Positions 1 to 5,449 of a stretch of DNA of 6,647 nucleotides are shown piece by piece. This DNA comes from Thermoprotei archaeon (GTDB lineage Archaea > Thermoproteota > Methanomethylicia > Nezhaarchaeales > WYZ-LMO8). The stretch is from assembly GCA_003649565.1 (NCBI GenBank), contig QMSF01000054.1, forward strand, positions 1-6,647, read 5' to 3'. The position numbers and the translations under genes were made by a program. Under the pieces are notes generated by a model. The model did no database searches, was not told the origin of the DNA, and was given only the letters and a program-made list of their open reading frames with translations. Each line of letters opens with the position of its first letter. Within the stretch, counting starts at the first letter, position 1.

Positions 1-57
1 GTATTGGATGCTGATTACTATGCTGCTGCGATTGTTGCTGCTATTAGCAGCACATGA
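1..57 (+). CDS. C-terminal tail of a truncated gene, possibly TnpB-like
   Basis: The plus frame is open from the window edge and ends in TGA at 55-57, giving only 18 residues (VLDADYYAAAIVAAISST). The string LDADYYAA resembles the last catalytic block of IS200/IS605 TnpB proteins, where Asp-x-(Asp)-Asn-Ala-Ala follows the zinc ribbon. The usual Asn is Tyr here, and the Cys pairs that would prove the family lie outside the window. The stop is one base from the stop of the convergent AbrB gene. An 8-bp-arm inverted repeat (36-52) lies in the last codons. It could instead be a chance open frame or the end of an unrelated gene. Confidence 0.25.
   Translation, partial: VLDADYYAAAIVAAISST
36..52. 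repeat. Inverted repeat, 8-bp arms with 1-nt centre
   Basis: TGCTGCTA (36-43) and TAGCAGCA (45-52) are exact reverse complements around a single T. Drawn as RNA this is a 7-bp stem with an ATT loop. It lies at the junction of two convergent reading frames, so it could affect 3' ends of both transcripts or be the end hairpin of a mobile element. No T-run follows it on either strand, so an ordinary terminator is not supported. Part of the symmetry could arise from repeated Ala/Ser codons. Confidence 0.45.
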
Positions 58-58
58 T

Positions 59-313
59 TCAGTGCTTGACAAGCCTATCAGCCTTAGCCTCTTCAAGCTT
101 TAGCTCTTCGCGTAGAGCTTCTTCAACAGCTTGTTTAGCTCTCTCAGGTAACCTAACTCTCCTTACTTTAAGGGGCTCAATCGTGATCTTACCATTCTCA
201 AAAGTAATTCTGACAAGGCTTCTCTCAGTAATGCCAGCAGCATCCCTAATAGCCTTAGGCAGAGCAATGACACCCCTATTAACCTTGGATACATGGACTA
301 GCTTATTAGGCAT
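59..313 (-). CDS. AbrB/SpoVT-fold DNA-binding protein (VapB-like)
   Basis: An 84-aa protein. Residues 6-48 form the swapped-hairpin AbrB/SpoVT domain: VSKVNRGVIALPKAIRDAAGI is followed by a hydrophobic strand (SLVRITFENGKITIEPL). The LPKAIR core matches the family IPKxIR motif. Residues 55-84 are a charged, probably helical tail rich in Glu, Lys and Arg, as in VapB antitoxins that bind a toxin through the C-terminus. In this family a dimer binds a palindromic operator, often its own promoter. ATG at 313-311 has no clear SD but lies about 35 bp downstream of a TATA box, so a very short or absent leader is likely. No PIN-domain VapC is visible downstream on the minus strand, so it may be a solitary regulator or an orphan antitoxin. 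The fold call is firm; the role is not. Confidence 0.88.
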   Translation of the reverse strand: MPNKLVHVSKVNRGVIALPKAIRDAAGITERSLVRITFENGKITIEPLKVRRVRLPERAKQAVEEALREELKLEEAKADRLVKH

Positions 314-343
314 AAAATTATCGCAAGAAACGTAAACTTAAAG

Positions 344-353
344 CTAAATATAA
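344..353 (-). promoter_or_regulatory. TATA box of the AbrB-family gene
   Basis: On the minus strand this reads CTTATATTTAGC, centred about 35 bp before the ATG at 313. With the usual archaeal TATA-to-start distance of about 25 bp, transcription would begin near 322, giving a leader under 10 nt. The element is nearly symmetric: the plus strand reads AAATATAAG and would place a start near 374, at the ATG at 372. Divergent use is therefore possible. The flanking AAGCT (341-345) and AGCTT (353-357) form a further inverted repeat around it. Confidence 0.55.
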
Positions 354-354
354 G

Positions 355-368
355 CTTAACCGGTTAAG
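355..368. promoter_or_regulatory. 14-bp perfect palindrome, candidate operator
   Basis: CTTAACCGGTTAAG is its own exact reverse complement. It abuts the TATA box of the AbrB-family gene on the BRE side, so a bound dimer would compete with TFB/TBP. AbrB and VapB proteins are dimers that commonly bind palindromes in their own promoters, so autoregulation is the simplest reading. A further CTTAA half-site lies at 337-341. The sequence shows the symmetry and position; binding is inferred. Confidence 0.55.
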
Positions 369-371
369 TTG

Positions 372-467
372 ATGGTGGAGGTTCATCTAGATGATTCATT
401 TTCGTTGTCAAATAATAGACTTTTAGTCAATTTCTGTAAGCATTCATATGTGGACGATTCTTCGTAA
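372..467 (+). other. Short ORF, doubtful (31 aa)
   Basis: ATG at 372 sits about 23 bp from the plus-strand face of the TATA-like element at 346-353, as expected of a leaderless transcript. The frame encodes 31 residues (starting MVEVHLDDSF) and stops at TAA 465-467. The same frame reopens immediately after the stop and runs to 632, so 372-632 might be one small gene broken by one stop codon. I recognise no domain. Confidence 0.15.
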
Positions 468-497
468 AGGCTTCATGAGATGTTAAGGAGAAGCATT

Positions 498-632
498 ATG
501 TTGGGATTTACAGAGGTATTAAACTTTGAAAACTTGGAGGAGCATTATGAACTGTGTATAGCCTTTATGATTGGTTGCTTCATGTTTTTATTCGTGCTAA
601 GAGGAGTGAGGCTATGCATGCTAATAGTGTGA
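498..632 (+). CDS. Possible small membrane protein (44 aa)
   Basis: ATG at 498 is preceded by AAGGAG at 485-490 with a 7-nt spacer, a good SD. The product has an acidic N-terminal half (about residues 5-18, including ENLEEHYE) followed by a hydrophobic segment (about 19-34, including CIAFMIGCFMFLFVL). The last 53 bases overlap the 3' end of the convergent MFS gene. ATG at 480 would add six residues but has no such SD. I do not recognise the protein. It may be a real small ORF, the remains of a longer gene running from 372, or chance. Confidence 0.25.
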   Translation: MLGFTEVLNFENLEEHYELCIAFMIGCFMFLFVLRGVRLCMLIV

Positions 633-1776
633 ATATTGAGAGTGATGTAAAGGAGGTTATCCAGGAGGTTGTGTAGCTTAGGATTATTCCCATTATTAAG
701 GGGCCTATGAGCATTGAGAAGCCTCTACTTGTATTTAGTACTCCGAAGCCTATGCTTGAAGATGAGCCGAATAGGCTGACGAGCCATGTGTTTATTGCGA
801 CTGGTATGAGGCCGGAGAGCACTCCTATTATGATTATGTATGGCGATAGGAGGGGGCTTGGGATGAGGGATGTGAGTGGATATAGCATTGTGAGAAGAGC
901 GAAACATGATGTGAGCATCGCCTCTTTTGACTTAGCCTTATCGGATAGCCAGCCTCCAAAGAGGCATGCTGGTATTCCCACTATCATGAAGAGGCTGGTG
1001 ATGAAGGAGGCTGTGCCAACGTCGAAGCCATGAGATTTAACCATGAAAGTGGGAGTCCACATGAGGAAGCCCACGCTTGAAACTGATAAGCCCATTTGTA
1101 TTAAGCCTAGAAGAAGGGATTTACCGCTCATCACTAGGCTTCTTGCATAACTCAATTCTCTACCACTTTCTCTCTTAGTTGTCTTTACCATTGGGAGGAG
1201 CAGGAGGGCTATTGCTGGCAGCATTATGCCCATGAGCCAAGCGCCCCTCCATCCCGATAACATCAACATGTAGGAGCTTACGTTAAGGCCTAAGATATTG
1301 CCTATAGGCATGTACGTCATTAAAATGCCAAAGCCAAAACCCGTTCTCTCTCCTGTTGATGCCTCTGCTACTAGAAATGACGCTATGACTAGGCCCATTG
1401 CCATGCTCGCCCCCTCAAGAATCCTACCCAAAAATAGCAGGTGAATGCTTGATGTAATTCCAGCTATGAGAGAACCGATAATTGCAAGGGACAAAGCATA
1501 GGCAATTGCCTTTTTGAGGTTATGTGGACGGACTATAACCCCTATAGGGATTGAGAGAAAAAGCTGAGAGAAAGCGAAGATTCCAGCTAGAAAGCCTATC
1601 GTTGCATAGGATGTAGCGAACTCCTGAGCAATACTGTCAATGAGGGGGGATAGCTTAAAGTAATTGAAAGAGCCACTACTTGCAGTAAGAAGAGCCACAA
1701 TTGATGCAATCCAATACCCACGCTCTTGCACATTCTTAAATAAGCACATCTCAATATCTCTCATAAATTTACGCAT
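580..1776 (-). CDS. Major facilitator superfamily transporter
   Basis: A 398-aa integral membrane protein of normal MFS length (12 predicted helices). TM1 begins near residue 22 (WIASIVALLTASSGSFNYF). The TM2-TM3 loop has a degenerate motif A (PIGVIVRPHNLKK, 77-89), lacking the usual Asp and Arg pattern. TM4 carries motif B (GRILEGASMAMG, 117-128, Arg118). GWRGAW lies at 175-180, a charged central loop at about 198-212, and the equivalent second-half motif A at 274-284 (GGWLSDKAKSK) is intact. MFS permeases move small solutes by facilitated diffusion or ion-coupled transport; no substrate can be read from the sequence. It diverges from the SDR/FAD/Fe-S operon, and transport of that operon's substrate or product is the natural guess. 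ATG at 1776 is the first start after an in-frame TAG; Met5 and Met10 are alternatives, none with a strong SD. Confidence 0.92.
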   Translation of the reverse strand: MRKFMRDIEMCLFKNVQERGYWIASIVALLTASSGSFNYFKLSPLIDSIAQEFATSYATIGFLAGIFAFSQLFLSIPIGVIVRPHNLKKAIAYALSLAIIGSLIAGITSSIHLLFLGRILEGASMAMGLVIASFLVAEASTGERTGFGFGILMTYMPIGNILGLNVSSYMLMLSGWRGAWLMGIMLPAIALLLLPMVKTTKRESGRELSYARSLVMSGKSLLLGLIQMGLSVSSVGFLMWTPTFMVKSHGFDVGTASFITSLFMIVGIPACLFGGWLSDKAKSKEAMLTSCFALLTMLYPLTSLIPSPLLSPYIIIIGVLSGLIPVAINTWLVSLFGSSSSIGFGVLNTSRGFSMLIGPLIMGIILSYTTSWITSFTSLSIFTLLACIASLLLARIKT

Positions 1777-1821
1777 TAAAATACTCTATACATGAAAGAC
1801 ATTTAATCACATCAATCTTTG

Positions 1822-1836
1822 AAATTTATTTAATTA
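1822..1836. promoter_or_regulatory. Shared AT-rich divergent promoter core
   Basis: AAATTTATTTAATTA lies in the 104-bp gap between the MFS gene and the SDR gene. On the plus strand TTTATTTAA (1825-1833) would start transcription near 1855, leaving about 26 nt before ATG 1881. On the minus strand TTAAATAAATTT would start near 1803, about 27 nt before ATG 1776. One AT-rich box may therefore serve both directions, implying mutually exclusive or co-regulated firing. Positions are by eye from the usual archaeal spacing. Confidence 0.45.
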
Positions 1837-1868
1837 CTTGTAGAAAATAATAGTCAACGCGTAGAGTT

Positions 1869-1874
1869 GGAGTG
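1869..1874 (+). promoter_or_regulatory. SD sequence deciding the SDR start
   Basis: GGAGTG ends 6 nt before ATG 1881, ideal for initiation there. The in-frame GTG at 1872 overlaps this SD and has no SD of its own, so the ATG is preferred and the protein begins MSYMVIGGTG. Confidence 0.6.
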
Positions 1875-1880
1875 AACGAT

Positions 1881-2810
1881 ATGAGCTACATGGTTATTGG
1901 AGGGACAGGCCACGTTGGTTCTCACATTATTCGAAGGCTGGTGAGCGAAGGCTTAGAAGTCATATCTTTTAGTCGCTCCGGCGATTCAGCTAGGCTCATG
2001 GATCTATTGAGCAAAATTAAGAATGTAAGGGGTGATGTTAGGGATCTAGGAAGCATAATACATGCAATAAAGATGCATGAAGTAAGGTATCTTATTTATT
2101 CTGCAGCTGAACATCCATGGGCTTGGACTCCGCATAGCGTTATAGACAACATGATTAAGGGGTTTGCCAATGTCTTGGAGGCCGCTAGGCTTATGGACGT
2201 GGAGAAAGTGGTTTGGACGAGCTCATATGCTCATTTAGGTCCACCTCACCTCTATGGTAAGCCTAGAGTTAATGAGGATGACCCTGTAAAGCCTCAGGTG
2301 ATTCATGGAGTAAGCTATGTGGTTAACGAGTTTATGACTAGCTATTACGCGGAGAATTATGGCTTGGACGTGCTTGGGCTTAGATTGGGCTTGGTTTTTG
2401 GCCCTGGAAGAGAGAGGAGGGGGTTTGGGGATATTCTCGTTGATCTATTTGAGAATCCTGTGCTTGGTAAGCCGGTTAAGGTGCCTAAGGCAGACTCCAT
2501 GATAACTCCTCAATATGTGAAGGAGGCTGCTAATGTCGTCTGGATAGGCCTTAAAGCTAAGGGCTATAAGCATAGGATTTACAATACGTGCGATGAAGCC
2601 GTTTCATATCGTCAATTAGCTGAGTGGGTAAGAGAGCTTATTCCTAATGCTCAGATAGAGCTTGAGCCAGGAGAGGATACACCTAGAGCTCTTGTAGATG
2701 CAAGTAGATTTCGAGAGGAGTTTAACTATAAGCCTTTATTTAGTGTTCGCGATGGCGTCATTGATTACATAAATCACTTAAAAGCATCGCTTTTGGGAGG
2801 TCAAAAATAA
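1881..2810 (+). CDS. Extended SDR-fold NAD(P)-binding epimerase/dehydratase-like protein
   Basis: 309 aa from the preferred ATG (312 from GTG 1872). A Rossmann fold opens with MVIGGTGHVGSH; the GxxGxxG glycines are residues 7, 10 and 13. An acidic GDVRDL follows the third strand (about 51-56), then YLIYSAAEH (about 71-78). The active-site serine strand VVWTSS is at 110-115, and LRLGLVFGPGRE (about 167-178) is the usual segment after the catalytic helix. Family members epimerise, dehydrate or reduce sugar nucleotides and other carbonyl/alcohol substrates using NAD(P). The region normally reading Y-G-x-x-K-x-x-x-E reads HGVSYVVNE: His142 replaces the catalytic Tyr and Tyr146 the catalytic Lys, so ordinary SDR chemistry is doubtful. 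It is the first gene of a three-gene operon and abuts the FAD gene. The fold is sure; the reaction is unknown. Confidence 0.88.
   Translation: MSYMVIGGTGHVGSHIIRRLVSEGLEVISFSRSGDSARLMDLLSKIKNVRGDVRDLGSIIHAIKMHEVRYLIYSAAEHPWAWTPHSVIDNMIKGFANVLEAARLMDVEKVVWTSSYAHLGPPHLYGKPRVNEDDPVKPQVIHGVSYVVNEFMTSYYAENYGLDVLGLRLGLVFGPGRERRGFGDILVDLFENPVLGKPVKVPKADSMITPQYVKEAANVVWIGLKAKGYKHRIYNTCDEAVSYRQLAEWVRELIPNAQIELEPGEDTPRALVDASRFREEFNYKPLFSVRDGVIDYINHLKASLLGGQK
2795..2801 (+). promoter_or_regulatory. SD sequence deciding a TTG start
   Basis: GGGAGGT lies inside the last codons of the SDR gene, 9 nt before TTG 2811 and 21 nt before the first in-frame ATG (2823). The spacing supports the TTG directly after the upstream TAA, and implies tight translational linkage of the two genes. 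Confidence 0.65.
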
Positions 2811-4205
2811 TTGACATTGAGCATGCCCATTAATGAGAAGATAAAAGCCTTGAGAGATATTGTTGGCCCTGAAAACGTCATGGATAGCCTGCCAGCCCTC
2901 TTAATCTACGCTAGAGATGCTAGCCCCATGAGGGGTAAGATCCCTATAGCCGTTGTTAGGCCAGGCTCAATAGAGGAAGTCCAAGAGATAGTTAGATGGG
3001 CTAATGAGACGAAGACCCCTCTATACCCTAGAAGTGGCGGTACAAGCCTTTGGGGCGCTGTTCCACTAGTAGATGGAAGCGTCGTCGTTGACATGACTAG
3101 AATGAAGAGAGTGATAGAGATAAACGAGAAAAACCTGTGTTGTATTGTTGAGCCAGGCATAACCTTTGGCGAGCTCGAAGCCATCTTAGCGAGACATGGA
3201 TTTAGATTTCTCGTAAGCCCTGAAAACGGGATTGGAGGAACCGTTGGAGGAAACTTCATAAGTCATGGCACTGGCTGGGGCTGCGGTCCCTACATCTCAA
3301 ATCAAGGAGATTGCGTATTGGGATGCAAAGTTGTGCTACCAACAGGAGAAGTTGTGACTACTGGGACTATGGCGAATCCAAAGGCTCATGGCCATTTCTA
3401 TAGGTATGCATTCGCCAATGACCTTACCGGGCTGTTTTGCGGCTCTGAAGGAACGCTAGGCATAGTCGTCGAGCTAGCCCTCAAAATCGAGGAAATGCCG
3501 GGTGCCATGGGATTTGCAGCTTTTGGCTACGATGACATAGAGGATGCTGGTGAAGCAATATATAGAGTCCGCAGAGCCAGGATACCAACCATATATGCCT
3601 ATCTATCGCCGAGCTGGACCATGAACATGTTATTCCCGGAGAAAGCTCCATGGCAGCACGTGGTTAAATTCGTGATAGAAGCAAACACGAAGGAGATACT
3701 CGACATCGAGTTGAATAGGCTTATCGAGATAGCTGGTAGAAAGGGCACGTATCTAGGAGCTGAGTTAGCTGAAGAGACGTGGAGAGAGAGGTATAGATGG
3801 GTTGGCTTATTCGGCTATAAGCTGGGCATGAGGGCTGTTCTTCCAGTCCATATTCCAATCGGAGAGATAGCGGTATACTTCAAGAAAATTGAGGAGATAG
3901 CTAGTGAAGTCAAGGAGAAATATGGCTTGAGAGTAGGCGCAGGGAGCTTTATGTGCGATAGAAGCATGGTCGTTGTTGTGGTCACGTACTTCGACCCCAG
4001 CAACATGAGGGAAGCTGAAAATGCGTTAAGAGCATGGAATGAAATTAAGAGCAGAATCATAGATCTAGGCATATGCCCATATAGAATGGGGGGCCTATGG
4101 GCTGATCAAATGCATAAGCTAGGGACATACTACGAGCTATTGAAGAAGTTGAAGAAAGCCTTGGATCCAAATAACATCATGGCCCCCGGAATACTGGGCC
4201 TTTAA
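2811..4205 (+). CDS. FAD-linked oxidoreductase, PCMH/VAO fold
   Basis: 464 aa from a TTG start. The FAD-binding PCMH domain spans about 44-225: RPGSIEEV (50-57), the pyrophosphate loop PRSGGTSLWG (73-82), VEPGITFGEL (113-122), GGTVGGNF (142-149) and CGSEGTLGI (210-218). A substrate/cap domain follows, ending DPNNIMAPGILGL. Relatives oxidise 2-hydroxy acids (GlcD, D-lactate dehydrogenases) or phenolic alcohols and alkylphenols (vanillyl-alcohol oxidase, 4-cresol dehydrogenase). The HxGDGNxH and GEHG motifs of GlcD-type enzymes are missing (VGAGSFMCDRS at 375-385 lies where the first would be). Residues 421-425 read ICPYR, resembling the Tyr-Arg pair that holds phenolate in VAO-type enzymes. 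Electrons probably pass to the adjacent CCG iron-sulfur protein. No signal peptide or membrane helix is seen, so it is cytosolic or peripheral. Fold certain; substrate uncertain. Confidence 0.93.
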   Translation: MTLSMPINEKIKALRDIVGPENVMDSLPALLIYARDASPMRGKIPIAVVRPGSIEEVQEIVRWANETKTPLYPRSGGTSLWGAVPLVDGSVVVDMTRMKRVIEINEKNLCCIVEPGITFGELEAILARHGFRFLVSPENGIGGTVGGNFISHGTGWGCGPYISNQGDCVLGCKVVLPTGEVVTTGTMANPKAHGHFYRYAFANDLTGLFCGSEGTLGIVVELALKIEEMPGAMGFAAFGYDDIEDAGEAIYRVRRARIPTIYAYLSPSWTMNMLFPEKAPWQHVVKFVIEANTKEILDIELNRLIEIAGRKGTYLGAELAEETWRERYRWVGLFGYKLGMRAVLPVHIPIGEIAVYFKKIEEIASEVKEKYGLRVGAGSFMCDRSMVVVVVTYFDPSNMREAENALRAWNEIKSRIIDLGICPYRMGGLWADQMHKLGTYYELLKKLKKALDPNNIMAPGILGL

Positions 4206-4206
4206 T

Positions 4207-4213
4207 GAGGGTG
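4207..4213 (+). promoter_or_regulatory. SD sequence for the iron-sulfur gene
   Basis: GAGGGTG starts two bases after the FAD gene's TAA and ends 6 nt before TTG 4220. It supports a second TTG start in this operon; the nearby ATG at 4205 runs straight into TAA after four codons. Confidence 0.55.
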
Positions 4214-4219
4214 TTCTAA

Positions 4220-5419
4220 TTGGTTTTGGAGAAATACGTTAAGCATGTATATCGATGTGCAAGGTGTGGATGGTGTAGAAGCCCTGTATTCATGGATCAC
4301 GGGATAGAGAGGATATGCCCAATATATGAGTATCATCCGAGGGGCTCTTGGGACTCATTTACAGCTAGAGGGAGGCTAGCCATAGCGCAGGCTCTATTAG
4401 AGGGAAGCATCGACATAACGAGTGACTTGATCGAAATAGTTTATGCTTGTACTCTCTGTGGTGCATGCCACGAAATATGCGTAATACACTTCCCGGTAGT
4501 CATGGGCGTTTCGAAAATAGATGAACTTGATCAAGTAAAAGTGTTTGAGGCCTTACGAGCTGAAATCTTCAAGAGAAAGCCTGATTTGCTATTAGAGCCT
4601 CATAAGCAAATAACCTATAGAATAAGAGCTCATCATAATCCCTATGGTGAGCCGCACGATAAGCGATTTGCATGGTTAGATATTGACATTTATTTACCGA
4701 GTAGAGGTGAGATTGTATACTTTGTAGGATGTACATCACCATATAGGAATTCGGAGATCTGCAAGAGCACCATAAAGATTCTCAGTAAAGCAGGTGTTAC
4801 GCCAGCGATAATTGATGAGTGGTGTTGCGGCTCAATTTTACTTAGAACTGGTCAATGGGATTACGTTAATGACCTTGTAAAGCACAATCTCGAGGAGTTG
4901 AAGAAGGCTGGAGCAAAGAAAATAGTGACTACATGTGCTGGCTGTTATAGAACTCTTAAGCTCGACTATCCTGAGCTTCTGGAGGGCAAATGGGATTTTG
5001 AGGTTCTCCACGTAACTGAGCTGTTGAAAGACCTTATAGACAATGGCAAGCTCGTGTTTCAAGGCAAATTTGAGGGGAAAGTCACATACCACGATCCATG
5101 CCACTTAGGTAGACATGCCGGAGTTTTTGATGCTCCTAGAGATGTAATAAGGAGCATACCGGGCATAGAATTCATTGAGATGAAACCTACAAGACAATAT
5201 GCAATGTGCTGTGGCGGTGGTGGAGGATTAAAGTCAGTGTTTAACGAAATAGCAGTGAAAATAGGAGTTAATATCGTGAAGAAAGCCAAGGATATTGGCG
5301 TAAAGGCATTGCTATCTGCATGCCCATTCTGCAAGCGCAATTTAACTGATGCTATTCGAAAATCATCTATAGACTTAGAGCTCTACGACATAACAGAGCT
5401 CATCGCTAAAGTTATATGA
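4220..5419 (+). CDS. Iron-sulfur protein with two [4Fe-4S] sites and two CCG domains (GlcF/HdrD-like)
   Basis: 399 aa. The N-terminal ferredoxin-like part has Cys13, 16, 19 and 33 (the last followed by Pro) and Cys77, 80, 83 and 87 (CTLCGACHEIC). Two CCG domains follow. The first has Cys171, Cys202-203 and Cys239/242 (CAGC); the second has Cys294, Cys330-331 followed by a Gly run (CCGGGGG), and Cys368/371 (CPFC). Spacings (30 and 35; 35 and 36 residues) fit the CCG consensus, so both could hold a non-cubane [4Fe-4S] cluster as in heterodisulfide reductase. HNPYGEPHDKRFAWL (139-153) is a linker I associate with HdrD-like relatives. The expected role is to take electrons from the FAD subunit encoded 14 bp upstream and deliver them to a quinone, thiol or other carrier. 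There is no membrane helix, so any membrane link needs a partner. The first cluster has an unusually long 13-residue gap before its fourth Cys. Confidence 0.93.
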   Translation: MVLEKYVKHVYRCARCGWCRSPVFMDHGIERICPIYEYHPRGSWDSFTARGRLAIAQALLEGSIDITSDLIEIVYACTLCGACHEICVIHFPVVMGVSKIDELDQVKVFEALRAEIFKRKPDLLLEPHKQITYRIRAHHNPYGEPHDKRFAWLDIDIYLPSRGEIVYFVGCTSPYRNSEICKSTIKILSKAGVTPAIIDEWCCGSILLRTGQWDYVNDLVKHNLEELKKAGAKKIVTTCAGCYRTLKLDYPELLEGKWDFEVLHVTELLKDLIDNGKLVFQGKFEGKVTYHDPCHLGRHAGVFDAPRDVIRSIPGIEFIEMKPTRQYAMCCGGGGGLKSVFNEIAVKIGVNIVKKAKDIGVKALLSACPFCKRNLTDAIRKSSIDLELYDITELIAKVI

Positions 5420-5437
5420 AAAAGGCATAGCCATGAG

Positions 5438-5446
5438 CTTTATATG
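5438..5446 (+). promoter_or_regulatory. TATA-like box before the methyltransferase-like gene
   Basis: CTTTATATG in the 93-bp gap after the iron-sulfur gene. A start about 25 bp on, near 5468, would give a leader of about 45 nt. A second candidate, TTTTAAG at 5481-5487, would start near 5510, giving an essentially leaderless message for GTG 5513, which has no SD at proper distance. I cannot decide between them; both imply transcription separate from the upstream operon. Confidence 0.4.
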
Positions 5447-5449
5447 TGG

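Noticed and set aside
1..58. Minus-strand start of a VapC toxin after the AbrB gene
   Set aside because: The only open minus frame there is Ser/Asn-rich and lacks the hydrophobic strand and Asp of a PIN domain; the other two frames hit stops at once.
54..335. Plus-strand 93-codon frame across the AbrB gene
   Set aside because: Antisense to a clear AbrB/SpoVT domain; the Ser/Leu-rich product is typical of a shadow frame.
707..1033. Plus-strand 108-codon open frame inside the MFS gene
   Set aside because: It lies wholly antisense to a clearly conserved MFS protein, and its product has no domain-like pattern.
2906..3259. Minus-strand 117-codon frame inside the FAD gene
   Set aside because: Antisense to the conserved FAD-binding motifs, with no recognisable domain.
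5059..5340. Minus-strand frame with a run of prolines
   Set aside because: The proline run is the complement of the CCG-domain glycine run; it is a shadow of the iron-sulfur gene.
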